From contig CAJNDS010000195.1 of assembly GCA_905221605.1 (NCBI GenBank), positions 136,692 to 200,691 on the forward strand: a stretch of 64,000 nucleotides of DNA, written 5' to 3'. Source of the stretch: Symbiodinium natans (lineage: Eukaryota; Sar; Dinophyceae; Suessiales; Symbiodiniaceae). Every line of letters starts with the position of its first letter. Position 1 is the first letter of the stretch. Positions 24,500-34,771 of the stretch are shown in pieces. Below the pieces are notes generated by a model. That model did not search any database. It worked only from the letters and a program-made list of their open reading frames with translations, and had not been told where the DNA came from. Both the position numbers and the translations under genes were made by a program.

Positions 24500-27301
24500 A
24501 TGTCGAACCAGGGGACACATGAAAGAGCGACGCATCCAGCCTGGGAGTCATTGAGGGATCTCTTTGGTTTTGCGGCACATTGCCAGGATCTTCGGGAAGG
24601 CCAGCTAGCATGCTTTGATCTTCGTTTGGACGGCGATTTTGTGCCGGCAGGCAAGGACTTCCTGGTGAGAGCGCAGGTGCTGCAACAGGCACACATTTGG
24701 GCGGCCAATGGGGATATCAGCGTTTGCCCCTCCACCGCGGGAGGGAAGGCTGTGTTACGTCTGAGAGCTTCGGATTTCTACACCCTGGCAAGCCACACTC
24801 GTAGGATACGAGCTGCGTGGACGGTGGCATGCTGTCAGGGTGACGTGGTCATCTTGGACGCCACGATGGGACCGGCGTTCCTCATGGGGCAACTGGACAT
24901 TGAAAAGCATGAGGTGGTTCGTAGGGCTGAGGTGTTTTGCGGCGGCTTTAGCGGCTGGAGCCAGGCAGCCATGCGCATGGCACTCGTGCGGGTGCCTTGG
25001 GAGGTGAGCTGGTCGCTGGATCATGACCCTACAGACACGCAGTTTGAGCCTCATGATGCCATTAACCCCGCTGTAGCTGTGCATTGTTGTATTGACAAGC
25101 GACTCAGGGCCAAGTTTGCAGTAGTCTTGCCAGTCTCCCCATTCTTCAACGCTCTGTTTGATGCTGGGTGTAGGAGGGCTGTTGAGAGTTTCCGGACCCA
25201 CCATGTACCTATGTCTCAGGCGGCAGGCGCTCCACAAATGACCCTTGCTTTCAACGCGCAGGAGACCACCATTTGCGGACACTCCCCTAGTTTGACCGTT
25301 GCAGCTACTACAGGACTCACCCTTGCTTTCAACGCGCTGGGGGCCATATCCCGAACCCCTTTAGGGTGTAGTCCCAACCCGTGTGCACACCCCCCCAGTG
25401 CTACAGAGGGCACAGGCACTCCACCGCTCATTTTGGGGCTGGGCCCTATCCTTGCTTTCAGCGCGCTGGGGGCCACCTCCCGAACCCCTTTTGGGTTTAG
25501 CCTTAACCCGTGTGCACACCCCCCCAGTGCGACACAGACCGCAGGCGCTCCAACACCGAAGGTTCACCTGTCGCTGCGGCTGGACCGTGCCTTTGCTGTG
25601 CACGCGCTGGGGGCAATCTCCCTAACCCATTTCGGGTATAGCCCAAACCTGTGTGCACACCCCCCCAGTGCGACAGAGACTCCACGACTCTTGCTGGGGC
25701 TGGGCCCTTTCTTTGCTCTCAGTGCGCTGGGGGCCACTTCCCTGACCCCTTTCGGGTTTAGCCCCAAACCTTGTGCGCACCCCCCCAGCGCAACACAGTC
25801 CGTAAGCACTCCACGACTGAAGGGGATGAACCCCACCCTTGCTTTCAACGCACTGGGGGCCACATCCCCAACCCTTTTCGGGTATAGCCCTAACCCGTGT
25901 GCCAACCCCCCCAGTGCGAAGGTTTCTGCCCTTGCGTTCAACGTGCTGCAGGCCCCCTCCCCAAACCCTTTCGGGTCTAGCCCTAACCCGTGTGCACACC
26001 CCTGCAGTGCGACACAGGCCGCAGGCACTCCACTGAAGCTCCACATCTCGCCGGGGCTGGACTTTGCCCTTGCTTTCAACGCACTGGGGGCCACCTCCCA
26101 AACCCCTTTCGGGTATAGCCCTAACCCGTGTGCTCACCCCCCCAGTGCGACACAGGCTGCAGGCATGCAGCTGGGGGCCACCTCCCGAACCTCTTTTGGG
26201 TCTAGCCCAAACCGCTGTGCACACTCCTGCAGTGCGACGCAGACACCTGCGGATGAACCGTCAGAAACACTTACACTACACACGCCTCTCCATGTGCCCT
26301 GGGATGTTCGACCGCAGCCGGGTGCACCTGTCTTGGTTGCGCTCACACCTTCTGGCGTTTGTTGCTTGAAAAGACATGCGCACGATTTTCTGGCACAGCT
26401 CAAGTCCCTTTTCCTGAAAGTCATTGGAAGGGGTTCAGGCGACGCAGTGTGCCTTGACGTTATGGGGCGCCCCGTCCCAGAACTTGAAAAGCTGCCAGCC
26501 TGGACCATTGTTACTTCCATCGATCAAGTGCCCATGCAGCCGCCCCAGTATGCACCAAGCAGTGTCTCAGCCACGAGGGTCAGGCGACAGGGTCAGGGTT
26601 TCTGCTTCCAAGTGCCATCCGCTTTTGCTGCGCATTGGTGCATGCACCTGCCCATTGCGCTGATTGAGGCCATGGGCTGGTCGGTCACCTTCGGCGCCTT
26701 CCCTCCACGAGCGGTTGATAGGCTACAAGTTTCCCTCCAACCAAAGCTTGCAGGCTTTGTGATATCTCCAGAGAGCATGCAAGGGCTGCTGCGTAAGCAA
26801 AGTTTCTTGGGGCAACTGTACCAACTCACCAAAACACAGCCGCCAGGGTGCCCTAAGGTTGAGGTTGAGCTTCAGTGCCAGGCCGAGACTGTGGCGTTCA
26901 CATCCTTGCCCGCTGCAATGACTGTGGAAACCATCCTCAACTGCTGGCGGTCTGCCAGCCTGTTCGCTGGTTGTTGGCCGAAGGCCAGGGTTACATCGGG
27001 CCCGTTCCCGCTCCCTGTCGAACGCAACCTGCAGACAAACGGAGCGCAGCCCCTGTTCCGCCGTAAGGGATCCAGCCGCATTTTGCTTTGTGTCCATGTT
27101 GAGCATCGAGGTGGCGGCGCTAAGGATGACGGGGTCCAGTTGGCTAAGACGAGGATTGCCTCACTGTTGTTGGACAGAGGAGTGAGCCTGCATGAAACTA
27201 CGGTTGTCACAGACCGCCTGTTAGACAAGCTCGGGGCCTCCAAATGCCTGGCTCTGGTTAAGCCTACTGACCCGGCCCAGCGATGGGAGGACCTTGCCTA
27301 G
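24500..27301 (+). CDS. LINE II ORF1, methyltransferase-like start and peptide-repeat array
   Basis: The ATG at 24500 (MSNQGTHERA) is chosen because the frame upstream has only a TTG. Residues ~150-190 read EVFCGGFSGWSQAA, then a hydrophobic run, then SLDHDP. This resembles motif I and the following acidic residue of C5-cytosine methyltransferases (FxGxG...D). The catalytic Pro-Cys motif was not found. Residues ~245-580 are a degenerate tandem array (see repeat 25230-26240). After it comes a globular-looking region (LPAWTIVTSIDQVPMQPPQY and further) of unknown family. The frame ends at TAG 27299-27301 in a position where coding continues in the +1 frame. A methyltransferase relic is an inference; function in retrotransposition is unknown. 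Confidence 0.5.
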   Translation: MSNQGTHERATHPAWESLRDLFGFAAHCQDLREGQLACFDLRLDGDFVPAGKDFLVRAQVLQQAHIWAANGDISVCPSTAGGKAVLRLRASDFYTLASHTRRIRAAWTVACCQGDVVILDATMGPAFLMGQLDIEKHEVVRRAEVFCGGFSGWSQAAMRMALVRVPWEVSWSLDHDPTDTQFEPHDAINPAVAVHCCIDKRLRAKFAVVLPVSPFFNALFDAGCRRAVESFRTHHVPMSQAAGAPQMTLAFNAQETTICGHSPSLTVAATTGLTLAFNALGAISRTPLGCSPNPCAHPPSATEGTGTPPLILGLGPILAFSALGATSRTPFGFSLNPCAHPPSATQTAGAPTPKVHLSLRLDRAFAVHALGAISLTHFGYSPNLCAHPPSATETPRLLLGLGPFFALSALGATSLTPFGFSPKPCAHPPSATQSVSTPRLKGMNPTLAFNALGATSPTLFGYSPNPCANPPSAKVSALAFNVLQAPSPNPFGSSPNPCAHPCSATQAAGTPLKLHISPGLDFALAFNALGATSQTPFGYSPNPCAHPPSATQAAGMQLGATSRTSFGSSPNRCAHSCSATQTPADEPSETLTLHTPLHVPWDVRPQPGAPVLVALTPSGVCCLKRHAHDFLAQLKSLFLKVIGRGSGDAVCLDVMGRPVPELEKLPAWTIVTSIDQVPMQPPQYAPSSVSATRVRRQGQGFCFQVPSAFAAHWCMHLPIALIEAMGWSVTFGAFPPRAVDRLQVSLQPKLAGFVISPESMQGLLRKQSFLGQLYQLTKTQPPGCPKVEVELQCQAETVAFTSLPAAMTVETILNCWRSASLFAGCWPKARVTSGPFPLPVERNLQTNGAQPLFRRKGSSRILLCVHVEHRGGGAKDDGVQLAKTRIASLLLDRGVSLHETTVVTDRLLDKLGASKCLALVKPTDPAQRWEDLA
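25230..26240 (+). repeat. Coding tandem repeat in LINE II ORF1
   Basis: Nine or so imperfect units of 90-125 bp encode variants of LAFNALGATSRTPFGYSPNP followed by CAHPPSAT. Spacers between units vary. The DNA of each unit contains CCCTAACCC-like pieces, so the array may have arisen from, or been homogenised with, telomere-like sequence (inference). Confidence 0.85.
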
Positions 27302-28440
27302 TGGGGACAGCCGAGTTGCCAAAGCAGCTGCCCGAATCCAAAAAGCCTTGCGAAAACAACGCCTTCCGGCACAGACCGTGCCAGTGGCCGCGCAATTCCG
27401 CTTATGCCCAGGGATATGGTGTGGCATGGACGAGCAGCCGGTGCCCATCTTGCAAAACCTTTGTCCAGGTGCAACAGGTGTTATCCTGCAGGACGCCGCC
27501 GCAACAACCCCTGAAGACCTTGCCTTGCTAAGGACAATGGAGTCGGATGCTCTGTGTGTGGCGGTGTTGGGGTACGATTGCCCAGAGCCTTCGACCTGCG
27601 GGGGAACCATTAGTATCTCGGCCGAGGATGTGGAGACCGGGCGTCCACACCTCCTCGCCGGGTGCTTCCACAACGTAGGGGCCACGGATGTGCAACCAAA
27701 GTACCAGACGCAGGCTGCAGTGACAGTTGAAGGCATGGTGTGTTGCGCTTTCACGGTGTATAAGGATGATCTCCCTGCAGAGGTCCAGTGGTCCCACTTC
27801 ATTGAAAGCCCGGTTCCCACAGCCCAGCAACAACTGCAGGCCCAAGGCGTTGAAAAGCCCTTCGTCAACCCGTGGGGCCGCACATACCGGGCAGATGGAA
27901 AACCGGTTGCGCCAAGCCAAGCTGACTCTTTGCAGTTCCATGCCAAGGTGCCTGACTCCATCCTGCGCACTGTCCTCCAGCAAAGCGGCTTCTGTATGGT
28001 GTACGTTGTGCCCAAAGCGTGGGGGGATTCAAGACCCTTGCCCGGGTGGTCGGTTGTTTGGCTCGCAGGCTCTAAGGCTGAGGTTGAACGACAGGCCCTC
28101 GTTGTCCCATCTCAACATGGCCTTGTTCGGGGCCGACGCAGGTTCGGAATACGTGTCCCGGCCGACGCCTTTGCTGCTGTCTTTCAGCAACTCCGCCCAT
28201 CGGACCCAATTCCAGAAAACATCCCAGTCTCTAGCTTGTACAAGGTTGGCCCCTTGCCAGCTACAGCCTCTGAGCGCGATGTCCTTACATGGGCGAGCAA
28301 GCTTCCATGGAAGGTCAAGGTTCTGAAAATGTTAGGACCAGCGTACTACCTCCTGGGCACAAATCAGGAACCTCCCTCCCTTCAGCCGGCCTTCAACGGC
28401 ACGCCTGTGCTTGTGTCTTACGTGCAGCCACGTCAATCCA
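27294..28440 (+). CDS. LINE II ORF1 continuation (+1 frame)
   Basis: Protein-like sequence continues directly from the end of 24500-27301 in the next frame (PSGDSRVAKAAARIQKAL and further), with no ATG at the junction. It holds a globular-looking domain with several Cys (CGMDEQPV, CPGATGVIL, CGGTISIS, CCAFTVYK). Coding signal leaves this frame around 28430-28445, where it becomes Arg-rich. The simplest reading is one ORF1 broken by an indel or joined by +1 frameshifting at CTT GCC TAG. Confidence 0.5.
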
Positions 28441-28891
28441 CGCGTCTGACACACAGGACCCGTGGTCCTCCCAAGACCCGTGGGGTCAGTACCTCGCAAC
28501 AAAGGCAGCGGGGCCGACGGCGCCGCCACGCCTTCCTCCGCAACCTGCAAAAGGCCTTGACGGGCAGGCAGCTGCACGCCTCACTGAACAAGACAGACGA
28601 CTGCATGCCCTGGAAACAAGTATTGCGCAGCTGCAGGGAGCAGTCGAGAAGGAGTCAGTGGACAGGAAGTCGGACCTCAAGAACCATGCGGACGATTTGG
28701 GGCGCGTCCGCGCAGACATGCAGCTCCTAAGCAATCAACTGGGTCAACAGCTCAGCTCTAGCATCGACTCCTTGCGTTGCGCCCAAGCCCAGCAGGAGCA
28801 ACAGGTGGCGCAGGGCATGGCTGAGCTAAAACAGTTGATCCTCGCCCAGGCCGCTGAGAAACGACCCCGCCGTGAAGACTCGGAACTGTGA
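28440..28891 (+). CDS. LINE II ORF1 C-terminal coiled coil
   Basis: A third segment of ORF1, back in the frame of 24500. It starts with DPWSSQDPWGQY and a Pro-rich linker. It then forms a clear coiled coil with heptad pattern (LTEQDRRLHALETSIAQLQ, then a Lys/Asp-rich stretch, then LLSNQLGQQLSSSIDSL) and ends EKRPRREDSEL. Coiled coils are typical of LINE ORF1 proteins and mediate trimerisation or RNA binding; that role is inferred. Confidence 0.55.
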
Positions 28892-28996
28892 CGGTTTCCG
28901 GGGGTCTTTCCCCGCCAGCACTGCCACGCAGTGCTTTTTTGGGTTTTAGCTGCTGGTCGGGTTAGTGGTTGTGCCTCCCGCTTTGTCACTGGGAGA

Positions 28997-31900
28997 ATGA
29001 CCGTCTTGACTGAGCGGCCTCGTTGCCTTTTTGCCAAAAGACTGCCACCTCCTCAGCCATATGCTGTTCTCGGAGGTTTTTGGCCCTTTCTTCATCTAAC
29101 CACGTTGCTCTGGCCCCGGAGGGGCTCTGCTACCATCTACCGTCTTGAATCTTTCCCCAAAAAGAGCTTAGTTGTTGCAACGACGCTAGGCCTAGGACTC
29201 TTTGTGCCGATATCCCAAGTTGCTGTACTCGAGGCCTTGCCAAGCTCTGGTGCCTCAGCTCCGTGCAGGTGGAGTTGGGGGTCCCGACATGGTACCGCCC
29301 CTCAACGTTGCTGCCGCTGTTCCGGCATGCTTGTCCTCTCGTCCCACACAGACACGAGCCTGCCAAGACGGACGACGCAGCATGATTGGTGGCGTGCCTG
29401 TAGGGTTGGTGAAGCCTCACATCCAGGACCGGCGCCAGTTACACTTCACAGGTACTTCCAGCTGAACCCACAGCAGCGTGTCACGGCACCAAAGGCTAAT
29501 AGGCGTCAGGTTAAAACCGTGCAGGGTGGGGATGTGTGTCGTATCGTGGTGTGCAACCCGACGTCTGTTCTCCACAAAGAGCAGGATCTCTTGAGCCTAC
29601 AGGGTGATATCTTGTGTGTGTCTGAAACTTCTGCGGTTGCACGGGTTCAACATATCGTGGGCCATAAGCTCCGGCAGTATGGGCTGACGTCCCACTGGGG
29701 AGCTGCAGTCCCATCACATCAACGTGAAGGCCACGCGGATACTTTACGTGGAATGGCAGCGGGCGTGGCGATGTTCACGCATCTCCCCAGTCGCCCGTCC
29801 ATACAGCCGTTACAGGGTGAGCATGCTAGCTGTGGCCGCCTGGCCGAGGCGTTCGTGAGATTTGGCCCTGTGGAGGTTCGTCTACTGACACTATATGGTC
29901 TGCCTGCAAACCACACAGGTGCCATGACTTACAACAACTCCCTCCTTCAGGCTGCCTTTGACAGAGCCTGCTCCTGCCGAATTCCGTGTATTATTGCTGG
30001 AGACTTCAATTGCCGACCCATGTCCCTCCCGGCCGGGCAGGCTTTTGCGAGCCGTGGGTATCATGAAGCCTTCCAACTCCATGAAGATAGGACGGGCCAG
30101 TCCCTACCTCCCACGTGCAGGGGGTCCACCCGTCATGACACTTTGCTCCTTCACCCGGTGCTGGTGCCCTTCTGGATTGGGGCGCAAGTACTCGCGGGAC
30201 GACACCTTTTTGATTCGCATGATCCCTTGGTAGTCACTTTGAAGGTTCCCCATGCCCTCCCAACGGTTCAGACTTGGACAATGCCGAAGACATGGGCGGA
30301 TTCCCCTCCGCCGCCGCATCTGTTCAAGCACCATTGCGAGGCCCTGCTCCCTCAGGTGCACGCGCAACTCCAAAGGTGTCAAACCTCCACTGATGTGGGG
30401 ACGTGCTTGCAGTCGTGGGCCTCCGCTGTGGAGGAGGCGGTCCACCGCGGCTTGTTGGACTCCCCGACGGACTCGGGTCAGTGTGGTCTCCGGAAAGCGC
30501 AACGCGGACGGTGCCGCCCTAGAAGCCTGTGTCAACGCCCTGTCCCACAGCTGGTGAAGGCGGCAAGGCGTGGCGATTTCACCACGGATGTTGAGGCCAC
30601 TTCGGTTCTGTGCCGGATGCGGGTGCGGCAGGTTCGGCGGCTGGAGGAGCTTGCCCGCACCATTCATGCAATCCAACACCGCCCAGGCAACAACCATAGG
30701 AACCGCTGCGCCTGTGACCAGTGGCGGCGTATACGGAATGCAGCAGGATACTCTATGCCTTTCCCCGCTTGGCTCTTGCGCGTTGCCCATTTCCATCAGG
30801 TGCCACTCGACCTGCCCGATGCTGACTGGCTTTGTGACTGCATCAGTTATACCAAGTTTGATTGCCAAGCCTTGGCTAAGCAGGAGGCAAAGTGCCGCGC
30901 GGACAAGTTCAAAATCAGAATGGCCTTGGATCGGCGCTACCATGCGTCGGCGGAAGGGTTTGCGGCTGTGCGCCCAGCGCCGCATCCCCCTTTCACCAGC
31001 GTGCCCCATCGACTGGAATGCCAGGCCCTTCTGGTCCATGCTGAGGATGCAAGCATGTGTACATATGCCCTCCCTGCAGGGGTGTCTCTGCACCCGAGCG
31101 CCCCGTTCACTGTCAATCAGGCCACCATCCCGCAGGCCACCAACGAGGGTGACCACATTTGTGTCCGTGGTCCATCACTTGGGGAGTCCATTTGGGTGTC
31201 ACAGGACCAGGTGGCATGCACAGCTCCCGAGCTTGCCAAGGCCTTCAGTGACTACTGGGGGCCGCTCTGGGGCCGTGACCGTACTGAGGAATCACAGCGA
31301 CTTGCAGGTTGGGAGCTCTTCCAGGCAAACACGCAAGACCTTTCAGGGCCATTGCCACGCATTGATGTTGACATGTGTGACATACGGTTGTGGCGACAAG
31401 CTATCCGGCGAATGCCCAAAAAGAAGGCCACAGGAATCTGTGGATGGTCCCCGTCTGAGCTCAAACTTTTGCCGGACTGTGCTCTGGAGGTTCTGATCCG
31501 CATCTTTCAGATTGCCGTTAAGTTGGGTCTGCCTGCTCACATGCTTGAGTCGCGCGTCTGTGTCCTGGCCAAGCATGAGGCGCCTGAGCACATCAAGCAC
31601 AGTCGTCCTATTGTCATATTCAGTACTTTGTATCGTCTTTGGGGTTCAGTTCTTGTGAACCAGGTGCTGCACACGTGGGGAAACACCTTTCCACCGGCAG
31701 TCATGGGGAGTCTACCAGGCAGGGCTGCCAGTGATCTGGCGGGGCGACAGCAGCATGCCATTGAATGCGCCCTGCTGCAAAAGGAGACGCTTTACGGGGT
31801 TGGGGTTGACATAGTAAAATGCCTTAACCAGCTGCCATGGCCTCCCTTGCGTGTCCTGATGACACGAGCAGGCATGCCTGGTGACCTCGTTGACTTTTGG

Positions 31901-34657
31901 TTGCAGGGTTTGCGCAAGGTTGTTAGGCGTCCTGTTTTCCTCGGGTCGGTGTGCCCTGCTGGCATAAAGGCCTATAACGGTGCGCCGGAGGGCGACCCAG
32001 TGTCGGTCGCCGCCATGGCTGCCGTGTGCTATTGGGCTCACAACTTCATTCAACCGTCTTCTGCTGAGTTCGGCACGTACGTTGACAATTGGAGTTGGCA
32101 GGCGCCGGCGCTCCCAACGTTGAAGCATGCCACCTCATACCTCCTCCGTTTCCTTCAAAGTCTCAAACTCCCTGTGGACTGGACTAAGTCCTACAGCTGG
32201 GCTACAACTCCAAGTGGCCGTCAGTGGCTCCGGACAGGGCTCGCTGACGTGTTGCCGCCTGAAGTGCAACTGCCGGTTGCGCGAACGGTCAGGGAGCTTG
32301 GGGCTGCTTTCCAGTTCGATGCCTCCCAGCATGCAATTGTCCGCAAGGGCAAAGTCGAGCTGGGGCTTGAAAGACTCCGGAAATTGGAAAAGGTGCCACG
32401 TCCTATTCTGGAGAAGGCGCAGCTGATACAAAAAGGGGTTTGGCCCAGCTGCTTGTATGGACTTGAGGGTGCCTCCTTGAGTGTGCAGGACGCGTCCCGG
32501 CTGCGTGCCGCAGCCACGAGGGCCTTGCTGGGCCCTTCGCAAGTCGCAAGCCCCCACTTGGCGCTCACATGCCTCCATGCCTCACTTCAGGACCCACATC
32601 TCTTTGCCATTGAGAAGCAGGTCTTGCAACTGCGCCGCTTCATACACCATGCGCCCCATACGGCTGCATCCATGTTGGCAGTCATGTCTGACTTCCACGA
32701 GGTCCCTCGCGTTACAGTGGGCCCTGCTACGGCCTTGTTAAAGTCGCTTCACTTCCTGGGACTGAAGATGGACCTTGATGCCCGAGTGAAGGGCCCGGAC
32801 AATGTTTGTCTGCAGCTGCAAACTGCCAGTGCAAAAGACGTTCGCAGCTTCCTCACGAGTGCCTGGGAGTGCCATGTGGAGCGCACCGTTGCCCATAGGA
32901 ACGGCTTACAGGGTGTAGGAACACCTTGGGGTCAAGAGACCGCCCGCATCCTCCGCCAGGTTGGGGATGCGGAGGCACTGGTGTTGGCTCGCTACGTGTG
33001 CGGTGCATATAGCTCTGGGGCCGCCAAACATAAGTGGGAGCCCGCCGTCCCCGATATGTGTCCCCTGTGTGGCGCAAAGGACACGAAGGAACATCGCCTG
33101 TTGACATGTTCCGCACTTGAGCATGTGTATAAGGATTGGGCCGGTTTGATGCAGTACTGCCTTGACCGCTGGCCTCATTGGTTGCATGGACTGTATGCGG
33201 TCCGAGCAGAAGGTGCATTAGTCACAAACCTGATTTTCGCACAGCGTCGCATGCCTGCGGCTAGCAACAAGGCTGCTCAGGAACTTGCGCGTCACATCCC
33301 GCGCCTGCTGCTCTTCACAGATGGCAGCTGCCGCCATCCCACAGTTCCGGTTGCATCGCACTCAGGTTTCGCTGTCGTCATGGCCCTAACTACCGACGTT
33401 GAGTTGGTGCTCGAGGAATTTGAGAGATGGCGAGCCACAGGATGCCACAGCAACCTCTTCTGTGTGGTGTGCCAAGGCCTGACACCAGGGTCCCAAGGGA
33501 TAAATAAGGCGGAGGCATATGCCATCCTCCAGGCTTGTCGTTTCGCAGCGCAGTGCCCCCATGATGATGTTGAGATCGTTTCTGACAGCAAGGTTGCTCT
33601 TAGGAATGCGCGCGTTGTGGTTCAGGGTGCTTTGGGTTCTTTTCCTGAACTGGCGAAGGAAATGCAGGCCTGTTGGCGCCCTCACCTCAAGCTTACCAAG
33701 GTCGCTTCACATCAGGACATGACTTGCCTCGCTGGCCGAGACCTACTAATGGCATTGGGCAATGACTACGCGGATACTGCCGCTAAGGAGGCGGTCAAGG
33801 CGGACCTGAGCATCGTCACGGAGATCGTTGATCAGGTCTTTGAGTTCACTACGACGCAGCGCGACTGCATGCTTGTAGCGGCCCGTTACATGCTGGCGGT
33901 GTCGGCAGAGGCGAGCCGACTGTTGCGAGCTAAAGGTGACACTGCAGTTTCCTTGGAGCCGGTCCTTAGGAAGAACCTGGACGAGGCCACTTCGCCGGCG
34001 GAAGCTTGGCGGGAGCTTGACCCCAAGCCAGGCTACCTCTGGACCACGAAGACGCTGCAGAACGATTGGCTGGTCGCCTGTCCGTGGCCTCCATGGTTTA
34101 CCTTCCCTTTGTGGCAATGGCTACGGCGACTACGATGGGAGTTGCCTGGTGCCCACAAGGGCGTGTGCAATGGCGTTACCAACGTTGAGTTGCTGGTGCA
34201 CTTCGTCGCCTCTACAGGCGTTTGCCCACCAGCTCGTGACCCTCGCCCGGAACACGCTGGTGAGTACTTGGACGCACGACACACTGACATGCCCATGCTG
34301 GTCCCACTACGGGAGTGGACGGCGGCGATCCTTACGGCAGCTCGTTCCCTGGAGACTGTTAGTGGTTGTCGGCTGTTACCTGACCGCAGACGGAAGGTAT
34401 ACAGCTTACGAACTGCAGGCGTGCAAGCGCCTCGGCATGGACTCCAGCAAAGACCGGTTCTTGGACAGCTTGATGGTGTTTGGGATCTCCTACGTGAGGT
34501 TCTACATGATGGCGGAGTTTCCCCTCTGCTGGCCTCTTGTACAGAGTACACAGGCCCAGTATTCACCCCACCGCAGGAAGTGTGCAGCGAGCACCATAGC
34601 CTGTCGACACAGGAACGACAGCGCCTGTTCAGGTGGCTTAGAAGACTCAGACATTGA
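28997..34657 (+). CDS. LINE II ORF2: APE endonuclease, reverse transcriptase, RNase H
   Basis: 1886 residues from ATG 28997. The dinoflagellate-type motif RVGEASHPGP lies near 29400. APE endonuclease: CNPTS (29551), SETSA, AGDFNCRP (29998), RHDTLLLHP, SHDPLV (30215). RT: KKKATGICGW; motif A VDIVKCLNQ (~31808); motif B GAPEGDPVSVAAM (~31980); motif C reads YVDN (32079), where most RTs have YxDD. A zinc motif CPLCGAKDTKEHRLLTC lies at ~33060. RNase H is complete: TDGS (33318), NKAEAY, SDSK, SHQD, GNDYADTAAKEA. The protein would nick the target and copy element RNA in the nucleus. The YVDN box may be family-typical or inactivating. Confidence 0.85.
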   Translation: MTVLTERPRCLFAKRLPPPQPYAVLGGFWPFLHLTTLLWPRRGSATIYRLESFPKKSLVVATTLGLGLFVPISQVAVLEALPSSGASAPCRWSWGSRHGTAPQRCCRCSGMLVLSSHTDTSLPRRTTQHDWWRACRVGEASHPGPAPVTLHRYFQLNPQQRVTAPKANRRQVKTVQGGDVCRIVVCNPTSVLHKEQDLLSLQGDILCVSETSAVARVQHIVGHKLRQYGLTSHWGAAVPSHQREGHADTLRGMAAGVAMFTHLPSRPSIQPLQGEHASCGRLAEAFVRFGPVEVRLLTLYGLPANHTGAMTYNNSLLQAAFDRACSCRIPCIIAGDFNCRPMSLPAGQAFASRGYHEAFQLHEDRTGQSLPPTCRGSTRHDTLLLHPVLVPFWIGAQVLAGRHLFDSHDPLVVTLKVPHALPTVQTWTMPKTWADSPPPPHLFKHHCEALLPQVHAQLQRCQTSTDVGTCLQSWASAVEEAVHRGLLDSPTDSGQCGLRKAQRGRCRPRSLCQRPVPQLVKAARRGDFTTDVEATSVLCRMRVRQVRRLEELARTIHAIQHRPGNNHRNRCACDQWRRIRNAAGYSMPFPAWLLRVAHFHQVPLDLPDADWLCDCISYTKFDCQALAKQEAKCRADKFKIRMALDRRYHASAEGFAAVRPAPHPPFTSVPHRLECQALLVHAEDASMCTYALPAGVSLHPSAPFTVNQATIPQATNEGDHICVRGPSLGESIWVSQDQVACTAPELAKAFSDYWGPLWGRDRTEESQRLAGWELFQANTQDLSGPLPRIDVDMCDIRLWRQAIRRMPKKKATGICGWSPSELKLLPDCALEVLIRIFQIAVKLGLPAHMLESRVCVLAKHEAPEHIKHSRPIVIFSTLYRLWGSVLVNQVLHTWGNTFPPAVMGSLPGRAASDLAGRQQHAIECALLQKETLYGVGVDIVKCLNQLPWPPLRVLMTRAGMPGDLVDFWLQGLRKVVRRPVFLGSVCPAGIKAYNGAPEGDPVSVAAMAAVCYWAHNFIQPSSAEFGTYVDNWSWQAPALPTLKHATSYLLRFLQSLKLPVDWTKSYSWATTPSGRQWLRTGLADVLPPEVQLPVARTVRELGAAFQFDASQHAIVRKGKVELGLERLRKLEKVPRPILEKAQLIQKGVWPSCLYGLEGASLSVQDASRLRAAATRALLGPSQVASPHLALTCLHASLQDPHLFAIEKQVLQLRRFIHHAPHTAASMLAVMSDFHEVPRVTVGPATALLKSLHFLGLKMDLDARVKGPDNVCLQLQTASAKDVRSFLTSAWECHVERTVAHRNGLQGVGTPWGQETARILRQVGDAEALVLARYVCGAYSSGAAKHKWEPAVPDMCPLCGAKDTKEHRLLTCSALEHVYKDWAGLMQYCLDRWPHWLHGLYAVRAEGALVTNLIFAQRRMPAASNKAAQELARHIPRLLLFTDGSCRHPTVPVASHSGFAVVMALTTDVELVLEEFERWRATGCHSNLFCVVCQGLTPGSQGINKAEAYAILQACRFAAQCPHDDVEIVSDSKVALRNARVVVQGALGSFPELAKEMQACWRPHLKLTKVASHQDMTCLAGRDLLMALGNDYADTAAKEAVKADLSIVTEIVDQVFEFTTTQRDCMLVAARYMLAVSAEASRLLRAKGDTAVSLEPVLRKNLDEATSPAEAWRELDPKPGYLWTTKTLQNDWLVACPWPPWFTFPLWQWLRRLRWELPGAHKGVCNGVTNVELLVHFVASTGVCPPARDPRPEHAGEYLDARHTDMPMLVPLREWTAAILTAARSLETVSGCRLLPDRRRKVYSLRTAGVQAPRHGLQQRPVLGQLDGVWDLLREVLHDGGVSPLLASCTEYTGPVFTPPQEVCSEHHSLSTQERQRLFRWLRRLRH

Positions 34658-34771
34658 TGGGACTTCATTCTGAGGTGAGGTGCTGCTTCTTGCTGGCCCT
34701 TGCCTCCCTCTTACCCAGTTAAAGGTTTAGGGTTTGGGGCTCTCGGGTTGGTCCTAAACCGCCCCCCTCAG

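Larger units (their letters stand above)
24432..34725 (+). mobile_element. LINE retroelement II (APE endonuclease, RT, RNase H)
   Basis: A 10.3-kb GC-rich block without telomere motifs, lying between two arrays. ORF1 region 24500-28891, ORF2 28997-34657, short 3' UTR to about 34725. Domain order (endonuclease, RT, zinc motif, RNase H) fits APE-type LINEs with RNase H. ORF2 is a single uninterrupted 1886-codon frame, so the element is probably young; ORF1 shows two frame changes. Confidence 0.8.
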
